A stretch of 64,000 nt of DNA from Bdellovibrio bacteriovorus (GTDB taxonomy: Bacteria > Bdellovibrionota > Bdellovibrionia > Bdellovibrionales > Bdellovibrionaceae): assembly GCF_001592755.1 (NCBI RefSeq), contig NZ_LUKF01000001.1, positions 410,029 to 474,028 on the forward strand. Direction: 5' to 3'. The notes below the pieces were generated by a model. That model was not told the origin of the DNA and searched no databases. It was given only the letters and a program-made list of their open reading frames with translations. Both the position numbers and the translations under genes were made by a program. This document shows positions 16,525 through 24,926 of the stretch, piece by piece (the stretch's first letter is position 1; every line of letters starts with the position of its first letter).

Positions 16525-17629
16525 GATTTTTCACCTCGCAAGCATCGTGAGTGCGTTCGTTTTAGCATTCACATCCTATCAATCGGTCCAGGCTGCCGCC
16601 AACACATTTACTGCAAAACCTGTTCGTCTTGGCGACAACTTACTTTCAATTCTTCGTCAAAACGGATTTTCTGAAAAAGAGCGCGAGCAAGTTCTTGCTT
16701 CACACAAAGGACTGCGCCACCTTTTCCTAACCTTAGATACGAAATACTTAGTGCGCCGTACGGCGGGCGAAACTGAGTTGCGCATGTTCGACTCGCAAAC
16801 TTCAGATGCCTTTCGTATTCTAAAATCAGGCAAGAAAGTGACGGCTCTTCCCTACAATCCAGAGTATAAAACTTCTTTGATTCGCATTGACGGCCGCGTG
16901 TACGGTTCTTTGCTGGGAAGTATCTTAGCGAAAATCAATTCCAACTGGGTGGCGACCCGCTTTATGGACGCTTATGTTTTTGATATGGAAAACTCACGCG
17001 ACGTGGCCCGCGGTGCGCGTTTTTGGTTTACAGTTGAAAAGAAATTTGAAGCCGGTCAGTTTGTAAAATATGGAGAAGTTCTGCAGACTTCGCTAGAGAT
17101 TGATGGCGCCCCAGTTCAAAAAAAGTTTGTTCGTTATAAAGACGGCGGGGTTTTCTTCAATGCCCAAGATCTTTTGGAAGATCGCCCTTTTTATGCCCCT
17201 GTTGAGTACATCAAAGTTGCAAGTCGCTTTAAACCCAATCGCCTTCACCCGATTACGAAACGTCTTCAACCTCACTTGGGGATTGATTTTGAACTTCCGG
17301 TGGGTGAACCGATCTTTGCGCCACGCAAAGGTATCGTGGTTCGCTACGGTCACAATCGCGCCGCTGGAAATTATATAATTCTTTTGCACTCAAACGGCAT
17401 GGAGACGGCTTACAATCATCTTCATCGCATTGATAAGCGCATTCGTCGTGGCTTGTCGGTAAAGGCTGGCGAAAGAATCGGAGAGGTCGGTTGCACTGGG
17501 TACTGCACGCGTGCTCACTTGCACTTCGCAGTAAAGAAAAAGGGCCGAATGGTCGACCCTGTGAAATACATTAAACCTTTTCCACCCCAAATGGAGCAGC
17601 TGTTAGAAGCGCGCGTTGCTAGTAACTAG
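16523..17629 (+). CDS. M23-family peptidoglycan metallopeptidase
   Basis: A secreted zinc endopeptidase expected to cut peptide cross-links in peptidoglycan. A signal peptide covers about residues 1-26, an OapA/LysM-like N-terminal domain about 28-100, and a beta-rich middle part about 110-235. The M23 domain (about 245-355) has HLGID (His251, Asp255), the YNHLH segment (His299) and AHLHF (His332, His334). The usual serines before the final motif are replaced by cysteines: GCTGYCT (Cys324, Cys328). The gene overlaps the divergent outer-membrane protein gene at its start (CATG) and the convergent lipoprotein gene at its stop (CTAG), leaving no intergenic DNA on either side. A role in self-wall or prey-wall remodelling is plausible but not shown. 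Confidence 0.87.
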   Translation: MIFHLASIVSAFVLAFTSYQSVQAAANTFTAKPVRLGDNLLSILRQNGFSEKEREQVLASHKGLRHLFLTLDTKYLVRRTAGETELRMFDSQTSDAFRILKSGKKVTALPYNPEYKTSLIRIDGRVYGSLLGSILAKINSNWVATRFMDAYVFDMENSRDVARGARFWFTVEKKFEAGQFVKYGEVLQTSLEIDGAPVQKKFVRYKDGGVFFNAQDLLEDRPFYAPVEYIKVASRFKPNRLHPITKRLQPHLGIDFELPVGEPIFAPRKGIVVRYGHNRAAGNYIILLHSNGMETAYNHLHRIDKRIRRGLSVKAGERIGEVGCTGYCTRAHLHFAVKKKGRMVDPVKYIKPFPPQMEQLLEARVASN

Positions 17630-18885
17630 TCACGCGTACACACAGTTACGTAGTGCATGCACTTACTGCTGGGAATAGCACCACTGTAAGTGCCGTTGGT
17701 TCTGAAGCACTCTTTTGTCGTATCGTACTCAACTTCCGCAAAGCCTTTAGCCGCCATGTTTTCTTCTTTGTAGCAAGACGTGGCTCCCTTAGGAACTACA
17801 CAACGGTAAGAGACGTTCACATCCCATTGGTCCGCGCGAAGATGACGGCGCATGACTGCTAGTTCATCCCTAATTGCCTTTACGGAAAGATCGTTAAATG
17901 AATGCTCTGGGCAATACGAAGCACGGTCTTCTTTACGAACCACGCGATAGGCGCGGCTGCAATTCCAGTTCTTCGCACCAACACCCGAACCAGAAAGATC
18001 TGTTTCCAAAACAGAAGCTAGGACGCGATTTGGATTTCCCGAGTGAACACCCGCAGCCGAAGAGCCCGGCACGAATGCCAATGAATAACCCTTACCGTAA
18101 GCAGATTTCACTGGATAAGCATCTGTCGCTGCACGCACTTTATAAATTTCGGCGTTGTCTGCCATGTAAGTTAAAGCGAGCACACCTGAAGACATGAAAA
18201 TATTGCGGTACTCTTCCGCCAATTCTTCGCTCGTGTTGAAGTTCAAAGCCGCTTCCATAACACGCGCTTCTGGAGAGAATGGGAAATAGTTCGCCGTCAC
18301 TCCTTTAGTGCCGTAAGCATCCATCACCAAGCTGTCTGTCAAATTTCCTACTAAAGGAACGATGTCAGTCCACAAAACAACGTTGTTTGTTGCTGTGTAA
18401 ACATCCGTCAGACTGTTTTTCACACGGATCGCCATATTCGCCACAGCACCGTTGTTTGCTGGAGAATCCGCCAAATATTCTTTGTACTGATTTTCAGTCA
18501 AAGTAGGTTCTGGATAAACGGGTTTAAAGTTTTGATCTGCGTAATTAAAAAACTCATCCTTAATTTTGATACCACCGGAAGTAAACGCACCGACTTTGAG
18601 GGAAGAAAAAGCCGTGTTATTGCGTAAACTCGTATCCGCACAGGAATTGTATGTGATTGTGTCGATCGTCGATTCAAAGGCAAAAGGAATCGCCTGAACC
18701 TTCGCCGCTGTGGATTCACCATATTTTGCAGCAAGAGCCGCATCTGACATTCCAGAATCCAGAGTACTATCTAGTTCTGCATCAAAGCCCGCTTTACCGC
18801 AGTTTTGAAACGACACTACGAGCACAAATGAGGCAAGAATGCCACCTGCTGCACGCCACGCCGTTTTATTCAAACGTACTTTCAT
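17626..18885 (-). CDS. Predicted lipoprotein with FQNC box, function unknown
   Basis: A 419-residue protein starting with a basic/hydrophobic signal and SFQNCGKAGF, a variant lipobox (Cys about residue 29) with Asn before the Cys instead of the usual Gly/Ala/Ser. The mature protein has several Cys residues (a C-x-y pattern near the C-terminus: NCSRAYR, SYCPEH, YRCVVPKG, TSCYKEE, ECFRTN, SKCMHY, VCTRD), which suggests a disulfide-rich C-terminal domain. I recognise no family. The stop codon shares CTAG with the M23 peptidase stop. The lipoprotein assignment is inferred from the N-terminus. Confidence 0.7.
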   Translation of the reverse strand: MKVRLNKTAWRAAGGILASFVLVVSFQNCGKAGFDAELDSTLDSGMSDAALAAKYGESTAAKVQAIPFAFESTIDTITYNSCADTSLRNNTAFSSLKVGAFTSGGIKIKDEFFNYADQNFKPVYPEPTLTENQYKEYLADSPANNGAVANMAIRVKNSLTDVYTATNNVVLWTDIVPLVGNLTDSLVMDAYGTKGVTANYFPFSPEARVMEAALNFNTSEELAEEYRNIFMSSGVLALTYMADNAEIYKVRAATDAYPVKSAYGKGYSLAFVPGSSAAGVHSGNPNRVLASVLETDLSGSGVGAKNWNCSRAYRVVRKEDRASYCPEHSFNDLSVKAIRDELAVMRRHLRADQWDVNVSYRCVVPKGATSCYKEENMAAKGFAEVEYDTTKECFRTNGTYSGAIPSSKCMHYVTVCTRD

Positions 18886-18995
18886 GGATTACTCCCCCAA
18901 ACACAAGGCTATCACACAACTTTTCGGCAGATTTACTAAAATTAACAAGGATTCTCACTCTGGAACGGACATTGTTTTAATGAAGCCGGGCCCCG

Positions 18996-19011
18996 TTAAG
19001 ACTTGTCTTAA
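18996..19011. promoter_or_regulatory. Perfect palindrome upstream of galU
   Basis: TTAAGACTTGTCTTAA is a 7-bp perfect inverted repeat with a 2-base centre, ending 26 bases before the galU start codon, within the 152-base divergent region shared with the lipoprotein gene. It has the look of a small homodimeric repressor site, but no regulator is identified. It could instead be chance or a leader hairpin. Confidence 0.35.
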
Positions 19012-19037
19012 ATTGAAACGTTTGAGATCAATTAAGC

Positions 19038-19922
19038 ATGTCTAAAATTAAAAAAGCCATCATACCAGCTGCCGGACTTGGAACACGTTTTCTTCCCGCG
19101 ACGAAAACAGTTCCTAAAGAGATGCTTACCATCGTAGACGCTCCCATCATTCTGTATGTCGTCGAAGAAGCTGTGCAGGCAGGCATTGAAGACATCGTTT
19201 TGATTGCGGGTCGCTATAAATATGCGATCGAAGATTTCTTCGATACATCTTATGAGCTTGAAGACAAGCTTCACAAAGACGGAAAAGAAAAGCTTCTTGA
19301 ACGCGTGATAAAAATCCGCGACAAAGCCAACATCATCAGCATCCGCCAAAAACACGCGCTGGGTTTAGGTCACGCCGTTCATTGCGGCTTACCGATTATC
19401 GGGAAAGAGCCTTTCGCCGTACTACTAGGCGATGAAATTACTATGGGGTTTCACGGACAGCCGAACGTGACTTCTCAACTTGTAAAGTCTTTTGAAGAAA
19501 CTGGGACATCCACAATTTCTGTGATGAAAGTTTCAGACAAAGATGTTTCAAAATACGGTATTGCCGAAGTTGAAGACACGAACAAAGGTTATTTCCAGGT
19601 GACTTCTCTGATGGAAAAGCCAAAACCCACCGAAACGAAAAGCCGCTGGGCTTTGCCGGGTCGTTATGTCTTTGATAATCACATTATGGATATTCTTCAC
19701 AATGCGAAGCCTTCTTTAAATGGCGAAATTCAGCTGACAGACAGCATGAAGGTGCTTTGCAATGACAAAGGGCTTAACGCCATGACGTTTACGGCTGAAC
19801 GCTACGACGCAGGCGATAAGTTGGGCTATCTTCAGGCAAATATTGAGCTGGCCTTGCAAAACCCGGAGCTTGGGCCTGAGATGAAGCACTATATTTTGCA
19901 ACTCGCGCAAAAATTGAATTAG
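19038..19922 (+). CDS. galU: UTP-glucose-1-phosphate uridylyltransferase GalU
   Basis: Makes UDP-glucose from UTP and glucose-1-phosphate for envelope polysaccharide and LPS synthesis. The N-terminal nucleotide-binding motif AAGLGTRFLPATKTVPKEM is at 11-29, LLGDEI near 134 binds the metal, and the MEKPK segment near 195 is typical. The 294-residue length is standard. No signal peptide is present. It lies 10 bases before a secreted-protein gene, which may be co-transcribed with it. Confidence 0.93.
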   Translation: MSKIKKAIIPAAGLGTRFLPATKTVPKEMLTIVDAPIILYVVEEAVQAGIEDIVLIAGRYKYAIEDFFDTSYELEDKLHKDGKEKLLERVIKIRDKANIISIRQKHALGLGHAVHCGLPIIGKEPFAVLLGDEITMGFHGQPNVTSQLVKSFEETGTSTISVMKVSDKDVSKYGIAEVEDTNKGYFQVTSLMEKPKPTETKSRWALPGRYVFDNHIMDILHNAKPSLNGEIQLTDSMKVLCNDKGLNAMTFTAERYDAGDKLGYLQANIELALQNPELGPEMKHYILQLAQKLN

Positions 19923-19931
19923 GATCAAGAC

Positions 19932-20780
19932 ATGAAAAAGTTCATCCTTTTGTTGTCCGTTTTAGTTTCAGCTCAAGCTTGGGCTTACATTCCACCCACT
20001 CGCACTATTCTGCAAAAAACTGTGGAAAACGCGGGATCGGGTATTTACGCCATCGAACAGGAAGTTCAGTTTTCAAACGGTGACGACACTTTATCTGTAA
20101 AAGAAACTTGGTTGATCGACAGCGATCGCACTATGCGCCTGACGGTGACCGGTGGAAAAGATTTGCAGAACAGCTTTCGCTTGCAGTTTCTTTATAACGG
20201 CGGGCAAAAGTGGAGCATGGTCGGCAACAATCGCAAGAGTGAAAAGTCTCCCGATGATTTCCTTGAAAAGTATCTGAACTTCCGCAACGCAGAGATTTTC
20301 GCCAACACCTTAGCGCATTTCAAAATTATTCCGACAACGGCTTACAATAAAAAGCCCTTGGCTCGCACGGGCGCTGAAATCAAGTACGAACCTGAAACTT
20401 GGGTTCGTTATTCTCGCACAGGGGGCGTGGTAAATTACGCCTTGGGAATCCCGACTCCGGTTGAAAAAGAAATCAACTATCCTGGATTGTGGATTGAGCA
20501 AGATCAGTTCGTGGTTCGCAAGCTCCGCCTGCCTAGCCAGGTTGAAATGAGTGCAGATAACTACAATCAATTTGCCAAGAATCTTTCTTATCCTCGTGCG
20601 CGCACCATTCGCTGGGGAAACAACACTGTCACCATTCGTTTGATCAGTGCTTCGGCTCGTCCACAAACGGCCGTCAGCTTGTTTCAGCCTTCTTCACTAG
20701 ATACAAACCTGAAGTGGGATGGCATTAACGGCCTTCCCGCCAAAGATGTCGTTACGGAGTTCTACACGAGGTTTAGATGA
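19932..20780 (+). CDS. Secreted protein of unknown function, possible LolA-like fold
   Basis: 282 residues with a clear signal peptide (1-18, ending AWA). The mature sequence (YAIEQEVQFSNGDDTLSVKETW...MRLTVTGG) is beta-rich and resembles the unclosed barrel of periplasmic lipoprotein-carrier proteins, but this is weak pattern matching, not a family match. The gene overlaps the priA start (ATGA), so it is co-translated with a cytosolic replication-restart helicase, an odd pairing. A ribosome site (AGGATC) precedes the ATG. Confidence 0.7.
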   Translation: MKKFILLLSVLVSAQAWAYIPPTRTILQKTVENAGSGIYAIEQEVQFSNGDDTLSVKETWLIDSDRTMRLTVTGGKDLQNSFRLQFLYNGGQKWSMVGNNRKSEKSPDDFLEKYLNFRNAEIFANTLAHFKIIPTTAYNKKPLARTGAEIKYEPETWVRYSRTGGVVNYALGIPTPVEKEINYPGLWIEQDQFVVRKLRLPSQVEMSADNYNQFAKNLSYPRARTIRWGNNTVTIRLISASARPQTAVSLFQPSSLDTNLKWDGINGLPAKDVVTEFYTRFR

Positions 20781-22816
20781 GTGATGCTCAACTGTGGAGA
20801 GTGGCCGTCGACGCTCCTCTCCCAGAGGCTTTGACGTACAGCTTTGCACATCCTTTAAAACGCGGCCAGCTTGTGAATGTTCCCCTCGGCCGTCGAAAAG
20901 TTAAAGGCCTTGTTCTAGGTCCAACGGATAAAGTTCCTGACTTTGAAATCAAAAGCATAGATTCGATTGACGAAGAGTACTCTCCCCTTCCAGAACCCTT
21001 TATGAAGTGGTTAGAGTGGCTGGCGCAGTACTATATCCATCCCATTGGACAAGTTGTGCAGTCCGCTTTTCCTCCTCTGAAAAAGACAGATAAACAACGT
21101 CAGTCAAAGCGCCCACCCGTTATTCCAAAGTTGGAAAGTGATACCAATTTAAACTTAACGGAAGAGCAAAGCGCTTGCTTCGAAAGTATTTCGCAACATC
21201 ATAATTTTTCAACGCATCTTCTGTTTGGCGTGACGGGCTCGGGAAAAACCGAAGTCTATTTGCGCTTGCTGGAAAAAGTTCTTAGTGAAGGAAAGCGCGG
21301 CCTTGTGCTGGTGCCCGAGATTTCTTTGACGCCACAATTGATTCAACGTTTTGCTCGACGCTTTGGTGATAAGATTGCAGCTCTTCATTCTCAACTGACG
21401 GATCGCGAACGCACAAATCAGTGGTGGGATATTGTCGAGGGCAGAAAATCTATTCTGATCGGCGCTCGATCGGCCTTGTTCTGTCCGATTGAAGACTTGG
21501 GACTTATTATTGTCGATGAAGAGCACGAGCCCAGCTTTAAACAAGATGAAAAATTAAAGTACAACGGACGTGATGCCGCCGTGATGATGGGTAAAATGAT
21601 GAATTGCCCCGTCGTTCTAGGTTCTGCAACGCCAAGCCTTGAAACTTGGAAGAACGCAGTGGACGGGAAATACCATCTGCACACTCTTCGTCATCGTGTC
21701 GCTAATCGCGCTTTACCTGAAATTGAAGTCATTGATCTTCGTAAGCAAAAAGATGACAGCGATGAACAGAAAAAAATCATCGAAAAGTATTCGCACCTTC
21801 CGTTTTGGTTAAGTCCAAAACTTTATGAGCGCATGCACGAAGTTTTAGATCGTGGTGATCAAGCAGCTCTTTTCTTAAATCGTCGTGGAATCGCGCAAAT
21901 GGTGGTGTGCCCAGCCTGTGGTCACACTCGAGAATGTCCTAATTGTGATATTTCACTGACCTTGCATGCGCATTCTCATTTGATCTGTCACTATTGCGAC
22001 TATCACGAAAATTTTAAAACGAAATGTCCTGACTGCAAAGAAGGACAACTAGAAGCCATCGGCCTTGGCACCGAACTTGTTGAAACAGATCTGACTCGTC
22101 TATTCCCTGGTAAAACCATTGCCCGTGCCGATCGCGATGAGATTCAAAGCCGCGCCGATCTTGAAGACCTAGTTCAAAAAATGGAAACAGGAGAGATCGA
22201 CATTTTAGTCGGAACTCAAATGATCGCAAAAGGCTTAGACTTTCCAAAATTGAAGTTGGTGGGACTTGTCCTGGCTGATGTGGGATTTAATCTTCCCGAT
22301 TTTCGTGCGACCGAACGAAGCTTTCAGTTGATCACGCAGATGAGTGGTCGCGCGGGTCGCCACGTTCAAGAAGGTGAAGCTCCGGGAATGGTGATTATTC
22401 AAACATTCAATGCGGAACATGACAGCATCACTTTCGCCCGAAATCACGACTTCGAAGGCTTCGCCAAACATGAGCTCGATATTCGCGGGCAGCTTAGCTA
22501 TCCACCTGTTGGACGTTTGGTGAGTTTTAGAATTCAAGGCACGCATTTAGGAAAAGTGGAAGACACAGCCGGACTTTTAGCGAGACGAGCGCATGCTTTG
22601 AAAGCTCAGTTTCCGCAGTACAACTCCATTGAGATTTTAGGGCCTGCCGAGGCGCCGCTTTCGAAATTAAGAGGACAATTCCGATTTCATCTGCTCATAA
22701 AAACGACTCAGGTCGCAGCGGCCAATCCCTTTTCAAGACAACTTTTGGGCGACCAAGAGTGGATTCCCTCCGGCATAAAAATTTTGATCGATATCGACCC
22801 AATGAGTTTGCTTTAA
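20777..22816 (+). CDS. priA: Primosomal protein N' (PriA helicase)
   Basis: Restarts stalled replication forks by loading the replicative helicase. The 679 residues show the N-terminal 3'-end-binding domain, Walker A GVTGSGKTEV (151-160), DEEH (247-250), GSATPS, and the zinc-binding cluster with paired cysteines: CPACG, CPNCD, CHYC and CPDC (about residues 377-418). The helicase C-half has GTQMIAKGLDFP and QMSGRAGR. Length is slightly below the E. coli enzyme. It overlaps the upstream gene by 4 bases. Confidence 0.94.
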   Translation: MSDAQLWRVAVDAPLPEALTYSFAHPLKRGQLVNVPLGRRKVKGLVLGPTDKVPDFEIKSIDSIDEEYSPLPEPFMKWLEWLAQYYIHPIGQVVQSAFPPLKKTDKQRQSKRPPVIPKLESDTNLNLTEEQSACFESISQHHNFSTHLLFGVTGSGKTEVYLRLLEKVLSEGKRGLVLVPEISLTPQLIQRFARRFGDKIAALHSQLTDRERTNQWWDIVEGRKSILIGARSALFCPIEDLGLIIVDEEHEPSFKQDEKLKYNGRDAAVMMGKMMNCPVVLGSATPSLETWKNAVDGKYHLHTLRHRVANRALPEIEVIDLRKQKDDSDEQKKIIEKYSHLPFWLSPKLYERMHEVLDRGDQAALFLNRRGIAQMVVCPACGHTRECPNCDISLTLHAHSHLICHYCDYHENFKTKCPDCKEGQLEAIGLGTELVETDLTRLFPGKTIARADRDEIQSRADLEDLVQKMETGEIDILVGTQMIAKGLDFPKLKLVGLVLADVGFNLPDFRATERSFQLITQMSGRAGRHVQEGEAPGMVIIQTFNAEHDSITFARNHDFEGFAKHELDIRGQLSYPPVGRLVSFRIQGTHLGKVEDTAGLLARRAHALKAQFPQYNSIEILGPAEAPLSKLRGQFRFHLLIKTTQVAAANPFSRQLLGDQEWIPSGIKILIDIDPMSLL

Positions 22817-22860
22817 TTCCCTTACTTTCCTAAAATGGGAAGTTAAGGAAACCTTGATTC

Positions 22861-23697
22861 ATGATCCAATGTCCCCGCTGTGGAATACAAGTTACTGAAC
22901 TTCATCCGGTAGATGCTGACCTCATCACGAAGTTGCAATCTATTGGTGAAGCTAATTTACCTCCACAAGTCTGCGCAGGATGTATTTCCGATTTACGCCG
23001 CACAGTCGCCTCAAGCAGCGGCGGTATTCTTATGGCGCAAGAACGCGCCAAAGAACAACATCGTCTTCAGCTTTGGAAAAGTCGCGTGATGCTGATTAAG
23101 AAAGCGCGCCTGTGCATGACTCAAAAGCTTTATTCTGAAGCGGCGATGTCGTACGAAAAGTATTTAAAAATTCTCGACATCGTTTTCGATATCAAAAAAG
23201 GCGAACGTCTTAAGCCCGAAGCTTTCAAAGACAGTGCTCGTACGACAGAACTGACCGTAGTGGCCTCTGTGTACTGGGACTTAATGCGTATTTACGATAC
23301 CCACGAAAAATACGCGGACCGTATGACGAATGCCGCAAAACAACTGGCGATGTTTATTCAATTCACGCCGATCTACCCAGACATCATTCGTAAGGCAGAG
23401 TCCTTCCAAAAAACCGCACGCAATCCGCATATCGTGAAACAGTTCTTGAAGATGTCCGATAAAGAACGTCCTCGCTGTTTCATCGCCACGGCGGCCTTTG
23501 AAAATTCTCAGGCACCTGAGGTGATGAGTTTGCGAGCTTTCCGTGACTTCACTCTTCGTCAGTCAGCATGGGGACGTAAATTTATTGCCATTTACTATAA
23601 GTTCTCTCCTCACATTGCTTGCTTACTCGATAAGCAACCGCGCATGAAACCCGCAGTCAGAGCACTTCTCCGTCTTTTGATTAAATGCGTTAGCTAA
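22861..23697 (+). CDS. Zinc-ribbon protein with C-terminal CFI-box domain
   Basis: The 278-residue product starts with two CxxC pairs (Cys4/Cys7 and Cys38/Cys41), a likely zinc ribbon. A helical, TPR-like middle part follows (LYSEAAMSYEKYLKI and so on). The C-terminal module begins at CFIATAAF (Cys206) and runs through the conserved LRAFRDFTLRQSAWGRKF and YYKFSP elements. This C-terminal module is the CFI-box found at the ends of many otherwise unrelated bacterial proteins; its biochemical role is not established as far as I know. No signal peptide is visible, so the protein is probably cytosolic. The ATG is preceded by AAGGAA. Confidence 0.8.
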   Translation: MIQCPRCGIQVTELHPVDADLITKLQSIGEANLPPQVCAGCISDLRRTVASSSGGILMAQERAKEQHRLQLWKSRVMLIKKARLCMTQKLYSEAAMSYEKYLKILDIVFDIKKGERLKPEAFKDSARTTELTVVASVYWDLMRIYDTHEKYADRMTNAAKQLAMFIQFTPIYPDIIRKAESFQKTARNPHIVKQFLKMSDKERPRCFIATAAFENSQAPEVMSLRAFRDFTLRQSAWGRKFIAIYYKFSPHIACLLDKQPRMKPAVRALLRLLIKCVS

Positions 23698-23752
23698 GTT
23701 TCCCACGCTTTGATGCTTGCAAAGCGGCTACGTTTTAAGGGAAGGTATTTGC

Positions 23753-24877
23753 ATGGCTCATATCTACGACTATGCAATTATTGGTAGCGGTTTAACTGGT
23801 CTCAGCATCGCAGCGGCTCTTAGCCGTGAAACAAAAAACATCGCGCTTATTGAAGGTGCGGATGTTCCGTTTGGCGTGAACAAGAAAGTCAACTTCCCTA
23901 CAGGCCCGATGAACAATGGCCTGCGTTTTGTTCCTGATTCAGTGTTGTCCGAAAAAGCTTTGCGCTTTTTAGAAAATCTTTTGAATACAAAAGTTGTCGA
24001 CACAGTTTCTGAGGAAGCTCCGATCACGTACGAATCTGGCGGCTTTAAAACTTTCTTAGGTTTCGGAGATACCCCTCCGGCATTCTACGAAGAGCTTGCT
24101 TACTTCACATCGAGCAAGCGTTTGGATCTAGCGATGGAGCCTTACGAGTGGACTCAAGCTTTGTTTGAAAAATTTCAAGGCGAGTTCATGCAACGCTCTT
24201 ACGTGACGAAGTTTCATCAAGAAGGTGAAAAGGTCACTCACGTGACGATCAATGGTTCTAAAACATTGCATGCTCACAACTTTATTTTTGCAGGCACTGT
24301 GAAAGACTTGGCGATTCTTCTTCCAGATGACGCCATCTCTATTCGCGCTCGTTCAAAACTTTCTAAGAATACTTACTGGACGGCTTTATGCCTGGACATC
24401 TGTCACGCAAAACCGGTGACCGAATCTACAGCGATGCACATCTTGAATGGAACCACACAAGATGAAATCGGCCCATGCGCAGGTCGTTTCCTGCCTTCGG
24501 TAGAAACAGAAAATGGTCCACTTCAAGCTTCACAATGGATGACTTTCATCGAGCAAGAAGTGACTGAAGATTCTGAAGTCGTTGGTATGGCTTTGAAAAA
24601 AATCAAACGTCAAATCAAACGCGCCTACCCTGAAGCTTTGGACAATTTGAAATTGGAAAGAATTTTCGTCGCTCCGATCATCGCTGGCAACGGCGATATC
24701 AAGTTGAGCGCGAATATGACAATTCCAGAGCTTGAAAACCTTTGGATTGCTTCATCAACAGTGAATGAACAAAAGAATCTTGTCGGTTCTTTGCTTCAAG
24801 CGGAGATGATCGTCGCGTCTTTAGGATTTAAAGTCGAAGCTTCGGAAGAAGCACCAACGACAGAAGCTACAATTTAA
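23753..24877 (+). CDS. FAD/NAD(P)-dependent oxidoreductase-like protein
   Basis: The N-terminus (YDYAIIGSGLTGLSIAAAL) is a Rossmann dinucleotide-binding motif of the amine oxidase/NAD(P)-binding superfamily, followed by an acidic ALIEG that would bind the ribose. The remainder, about 374 residues, does not show a subclass signature I trust. I chose ATG at 23753 over an in-frame codon 36 bases upstream because AAGGGAAGG sits before it and the Rossmann fold then begins at the N-terminus, as usual. A bidirectional terminator separates it from a convergent histidine kinase gene. Confidence 0.75.
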   Translation: MAHIYDYAIIGSGLTGLSIAAALSRETKNIALIEGADVPFGVNKKVNFPTGPMNNGLRFVPDSVLSEKALRFLENLLNTKVVDTVSEEAPITYESGGFKTFLGFGDTPPAFYEELAYFTSSKRLDLAMEPYEWTQALFEKFQGEFMQRSYVTKFHQEGEKVTHVTINGSKTLHAHNFIFAGTVKDLAILLPDDAISIRARSKLSKNTYWTALCLDICHAKPVTESTAMHILNGTTQDEIGPCAGRFLPSVETENGPLQASQWMTFIEQEVTEDSEVVGMALKKIKRQIKRAYPEALDNLKLERIFVAPIIAGNGDIKLSANMTIPELENLWIASSTVNEQKNLVGSLLQAEMIVASLGFKVEASEEAPTTEATI

Positions 24878-24885
24878 AATACAAA

Positions 24886-24906
24886 AAGGGTGCGCAAAGC
24901 ACCCTT
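24886..24906. terminator. Bidirectional terminator between oxidoreductase and histidine kinase
   Basis: 8-bp stem AAGGGTGC/GCACCCTT with a 5-base loop. An A-run on the left gives a T-tract for the minus-strand kinase gene, and a weaker T-rich stretch serves the plus-strand gene. The genes converge here. Confidence 0.75.
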
Positions 24907-24926
24907 CTTCACTCTTACTTAAAAAA

